Assembly: GCA_002368685.1 (NCBI GenBank)
Contig: DFEN01000117.1
Span: 1 to 15,578, forward strand
From: Lachnospiraceae bacterium UBA3801
GTDB taxonomy: Bacteria > Bacillota > Clostridia > Lachnospirales > Lachnospiraceae
Direction: 5' to 3'
Length of the DNA stretch: 15,578 nt
Position numbers and translations under genes: made by a program. The notes beneath the pieces are model-generated. The model was not told where the DNA came from. It did not search any database and worked only from the letters and a program-made list of their open reading frames with translations. Numbering within the stretch: position 1 is the first letter of the stretch; every line of letters starts with the position of its first letter. Of this stretch, positions 13,589 through 15,578 are shown piece by piece.

Positions 13589-14916
13589 TGATTGAAATGC
13601 CTCAGGACGTGAGGTTTATTATAGGAGAACTGAATAAGAAAGGTTTCGAGGCCTATGCAGTTGGTGGATGTGTAAGGGACAGTATACTAGGAAGAACACC
13701 TAATGACTGGGACATTACTACATCCGCTACTCCTTTTGAGGTGAAAAATATATTCCGTCGTACGGTTGATACGGGTTTGCAGCACGGAACTGTAACGGTA
13801 CTCATAAAGGATCAGGGCTACGAGGTTACGACCTATAGAATAGATGGAGAGTATACTGATCACAGAAGACCTGACGAAGTGACCTTTACCAGGGAACTAT
13901 CTGAGGATCTGCTGAGACGAGATTTCACTATTAATGCTATGGCATATAATGATGAAACTGGAATAGTGGATCTGTATGGCGGTATTCAGGATCTGGAAGA
14001 GGGCGTTATAAGATGTGTCGGAAATCCTGATGACAGGTTTGATGAGGATGCACTTAGAATTATGAGAGCCGTTCGTTTTGCAGCTCAGCTTGGGTTCAGC
14101 GTGGACTCAGCTACGAGAGAGGCAGCTGCTAAGCATGCGCCAGAGCTTTCTCAGGTGAGCGCGGAGAGGATCGAAACAGAACTCACTAAACTACTTATCT
14201 CAGACCATCCAGAAAAGGTAGTAGATATGTATGAGCTGGGAATAACCAGTATCATACTTCCTGAATTTGATAAGATGATGGAGACAGAGCAGAACTCGCC
14301 TTATCATATGTACGACGTAGGAAGACATACTGTTGAAGTAATTAAAAATGTTCCACCTACCAAGGTCATGCGCTATGCGGCACTCCTTCACGATATAGGT
14401 AAGCCACAGTGTAAAACAACTGATGATAAGGGTGTGGACCATTTCAAGGGTCACGCGATGGTAAGTGAGGAAATGTCCTCTAAGATTCTGAAGAGACTCC
14501 GGATGGACAATGATACCATCCGCGATGTTAAGAAGATTGTTAGATGGCATGATTATGGTATCTCAGGAGTTATAACAAAGAAGTCAGTTCGAAAGATGCT
14601 TAGCTCAATGGGGGAGCAGTATTTTGGTGAGTATTTAGATATCAAAAGAGCTGATATGAAGGGACAGAGTGATTACCGTCTGGCGGAGCGTCAGGAGGTT
14701 CTGAGTAATATCATAAGGTTTCATGACGAGATAATGGAAGAAGGAAATGCTTTATCTATAAAAGACCTAGCCGTTAATGGAAAGGATATAATGGATCTGG
14801 GCATTCCAAAGGGGCCGAAGGTTGGAGAAACGCTATCCTACCTTCTTGAAAGAGTACTCGAAGAGCCTACACTTAATGAAAAGAGTAAGCTCGAAGATAT
14901 AATAAAAGGTTTATAA
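13585..14916 (+). CDS. cca: CCA tRNA nucleotidyltransferase with HD domain
   Basis: This 443-aa class II nucleotidyltransferase adds or repairs the 3' CCA end of tRNAs from CTP and ATP, without a nucleic acid template. The head domain shows AVGGCVRDSILGRTPNDWDI with the metal-binding pair Asp41/Asp43, RRDFTINAMA (111-120), and EDALR (Glu154, Asp155, Arg158). EDALR is the EDxxR motif that pairs with the incoming base in the Bacillus stearothermophilus enzyme. ERIETEL follows at 194-200. An HD phosphohydrolase-like domain follows the head, with RHTVEV (His248), LLHDIGK (His269/Asp270), KGHAMVS (His290) and RWHDY (His322). The C-terminal tail for tRNA binding appears complete. An A-adding enzyme or poly(A) polymerase cannot be fully excluded from sequence alone, but CCA addition is most likely. 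The start overlaps the preceding stop. Confidence 0.93.
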   Translation: MMIEMPQDVRFIIGELNKKGFEAYAVGGCVRDSILGRTPNDWDITTSATPFEVKNIFRRTVDTGLQHGTVTVLIKDQGYEVTTYRIDGEYTDHRRPDEVTFTRELSEDLLRRDFTINAMAYNDETGIVDLYGGIQDLEEGVIRCVGNPDDRFDEDALRIMRAVRFAAQLGFSVDSATREAAAKHAPELSQVSAERIETELTKLLISDHPEKVVDMYELGITSIILPEFDKMMETEQNSPYHMYDVGRHTVEVIKNVPPTKVMRYAALLHDIGKPQCKTTDDKGVDHFKGHAMVSEEMSSKILKRLRMDNDTIRDVKKIVRWHDYGISGVITKKSVRKMLSSMGEQYFGEYLDIKRADMKGQSDYRLAERQEVLSNIIRFHDEIMEEGNALSIKDLAVNGKDIMDLGIPKGPKVGETLSYLLERVLEEPTLNEKSKLEDIIKGL

Positions 14917-14929
14917 AAGGTTAAAGGTT
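14905..14929 (+). repeat. Three AAAGGTT direct repeats at the end of cca
   Basis: AAAGGTT occurs at 14905-14911, 14916-14922 and 14923-14929. The last two are perfectly adjacent and the first is 11 bp before the second. They span the cca stop codon and the leader of the acyltransferase gene. They could be a binding site or simply low-complexity sequence. Confidence 0.5.
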
Positions 14930-14957
14930 AATAGTAGTAAATGCTTTAGGGAGTTAT

Positions 14958-15578
14958 ATGAGTAAAGCAAGATCAAAAAACATACTTGGCTTATTTGCCA
15001 TTCTTATTATGATGCACCATCTTGGGCAGAAGGTGTCAGCTTCTTGGGTTCCAGCCGGCGTAAGACAACACGGGCTGGAGCCTTTTGTGCCTATAGGATA
15101 TCTCTTGGTATCGTTCTTCTTCTTTTGTTCCGGTTATGGACTAAGAAAAAGAATGAAGGATGATGAGGACTACTTTAAGGGATTTCTTGTAAGAAGAACC
15201 AATAGGATTCTTATGATATTCGTGATCACGAATATCATATATCTGGTTGTTAGACATTTATATGGTTCGGTTTATCTGCCAATAAATCCTTATTCTTGGT
15301 TTGTCTATGCCATTATAGCTATGTACTTTGGCTTCTTCTTTATTTATAGAAAAGAAAATAGGTTTTCCCATATATTAATGGCAGTTTGGATTCTGATATA
15401 TAGCATTATCTGCTACATTCTTATAAGCGGCAACTGGTGGTACAACACTCCTCCAGTATTCCTGCTCGGTATTATTATGGCAGACCGCGAAGAGGCTAAG
15501 GGTGAAGGAGAAGGTGCAATACCAAATCTCACCATTAAAGAGAAGCTGGTTCGAATAATTGTTCCCGTTATCATTTTC
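14958..15578 (+). CDS. Membrane acyltransferase, acyltransferase-3/OafA type (N-terminal part)
   Basis: An open frame of 207 codons runs from ATG 14958 to the window end without a stop. AGGGAG (14948-14953) lies 4 nt upstream. The protein begins MSKARSKNILGLFAILIMMH and has several hydrophobic segments, including LLVSFFFFCSGYGLRKRMK. The early helix with a histidine pair (MMHHLG) and the F-F-x-C-SGYGL segment are typical of the ten-helix acyltransferase-3 family, which transfers acyl groups to exported glycans, lipids or peptidoglycan at the membrane. A WFVYAIIAMYFGFFF helix follows, then an IMADREE segment. Roughly the last third to half is outside the window. The specific acceptor is unknown. 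It starts 41 nt after cca and may share its transcript. Confidence 0.85.
   Translation, partial: MSKARSKNILGLFAILIMMHHLGQKVSASWVPAGVRQHGLEPFVPIGYLLVSFFFFCSGYGLRKRMKDDEDYFKGFLVRRTNRILMIFVITNIIYLVVRHLYGSVYLPINPYSWFVYAIIAMYFGFFFIYRKENRFSHILMAVWILIYSIICYILISGNWWYNTPPVFLLGIIMADREEAKGEGEGAIPNLTIKEKLVRIIVPVIIF

Noticed and set aside
14200..14550. Minus-strand open frame of 116 codons
   Set aside because: It is antisense to the HD domain of the cca gene, with no independent support.
1..15578. Recent mobile-element insertion carrying the efflux locus
   Set aside because: No transposase, integrase, terminal repeats or tRNA attachment site was seen, and codon use looks similar across the locus and the flanking proS and cca genes.

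Overview
The window reads as chromosome of a monoderm, low-to-mid GC Clostridia member. A Lachnospiraceae-type genome such as Butyrivibrio or a relative is my best guess, but it is an inference. The clues are a zinc-ended, GRAY-terminated prolyl-tRNA synthetase of the archaeal/eukaryotic-like kind common in Clostridia, lipobox-bearing adaptor proteins rather than outer-membrane partners, AGA/ATA-rich codon use, and an HD-domain tRNA nucleotidyltransferase. No tRNA, rRNA, CRISPR array, insertion sequence or phage gene was seen.

Left edge (1-117): the last 38 codons of proS. It converges on, and overlaps by four bases, a minus-strand operon (114-3191) that reads, in transcription order, OmpR-family response regulator, HAMP-type sensor histidine kinase, and a membrane-anchored or secreted 305-aa protein of unknown function.

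Centre (3192-13164): a 190-bp divergent control region holds four copies of a TYTNGATAC box in inverted and direct arrangement. It is followed by a tightly packed six-gene plus-strand operon: a 547-aa lipoprotein of unknown function, a 372-aa lipoprotein adaptor (HlyD/MacA type), a 751-aa lipoprotein made of two adaptor modules in tandem, a 977-aa permease with two FtsX/MacB halves and two large external domains, and two different ABC ATPases. The second ATPase carries an acidic N-terminal extension and a C-terminal AbrB-like segment. The set looks like an elaborated MacAB/YknXYZ-type machine whose parts have been duplicated and differentiated (three adaptor modules, two permease halves, two ATPases). 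The divergent two-component system probably senses an envelope signal and controls it. The substrate is unknown.

Right edge (13165-15578): a possible extended -10 promoter, a 125-aa protein of unknown function whose stop overlaps the start of cca (CCA-adding enzyme with HD domain), and the first 207 codons of a membrane acyltransferase (acyltransferase-3/OafA type) cut by the window end. The efflux locus therefore sits between housekeeping genes (proS and cca) and shows no sign of recent mobile insertion.
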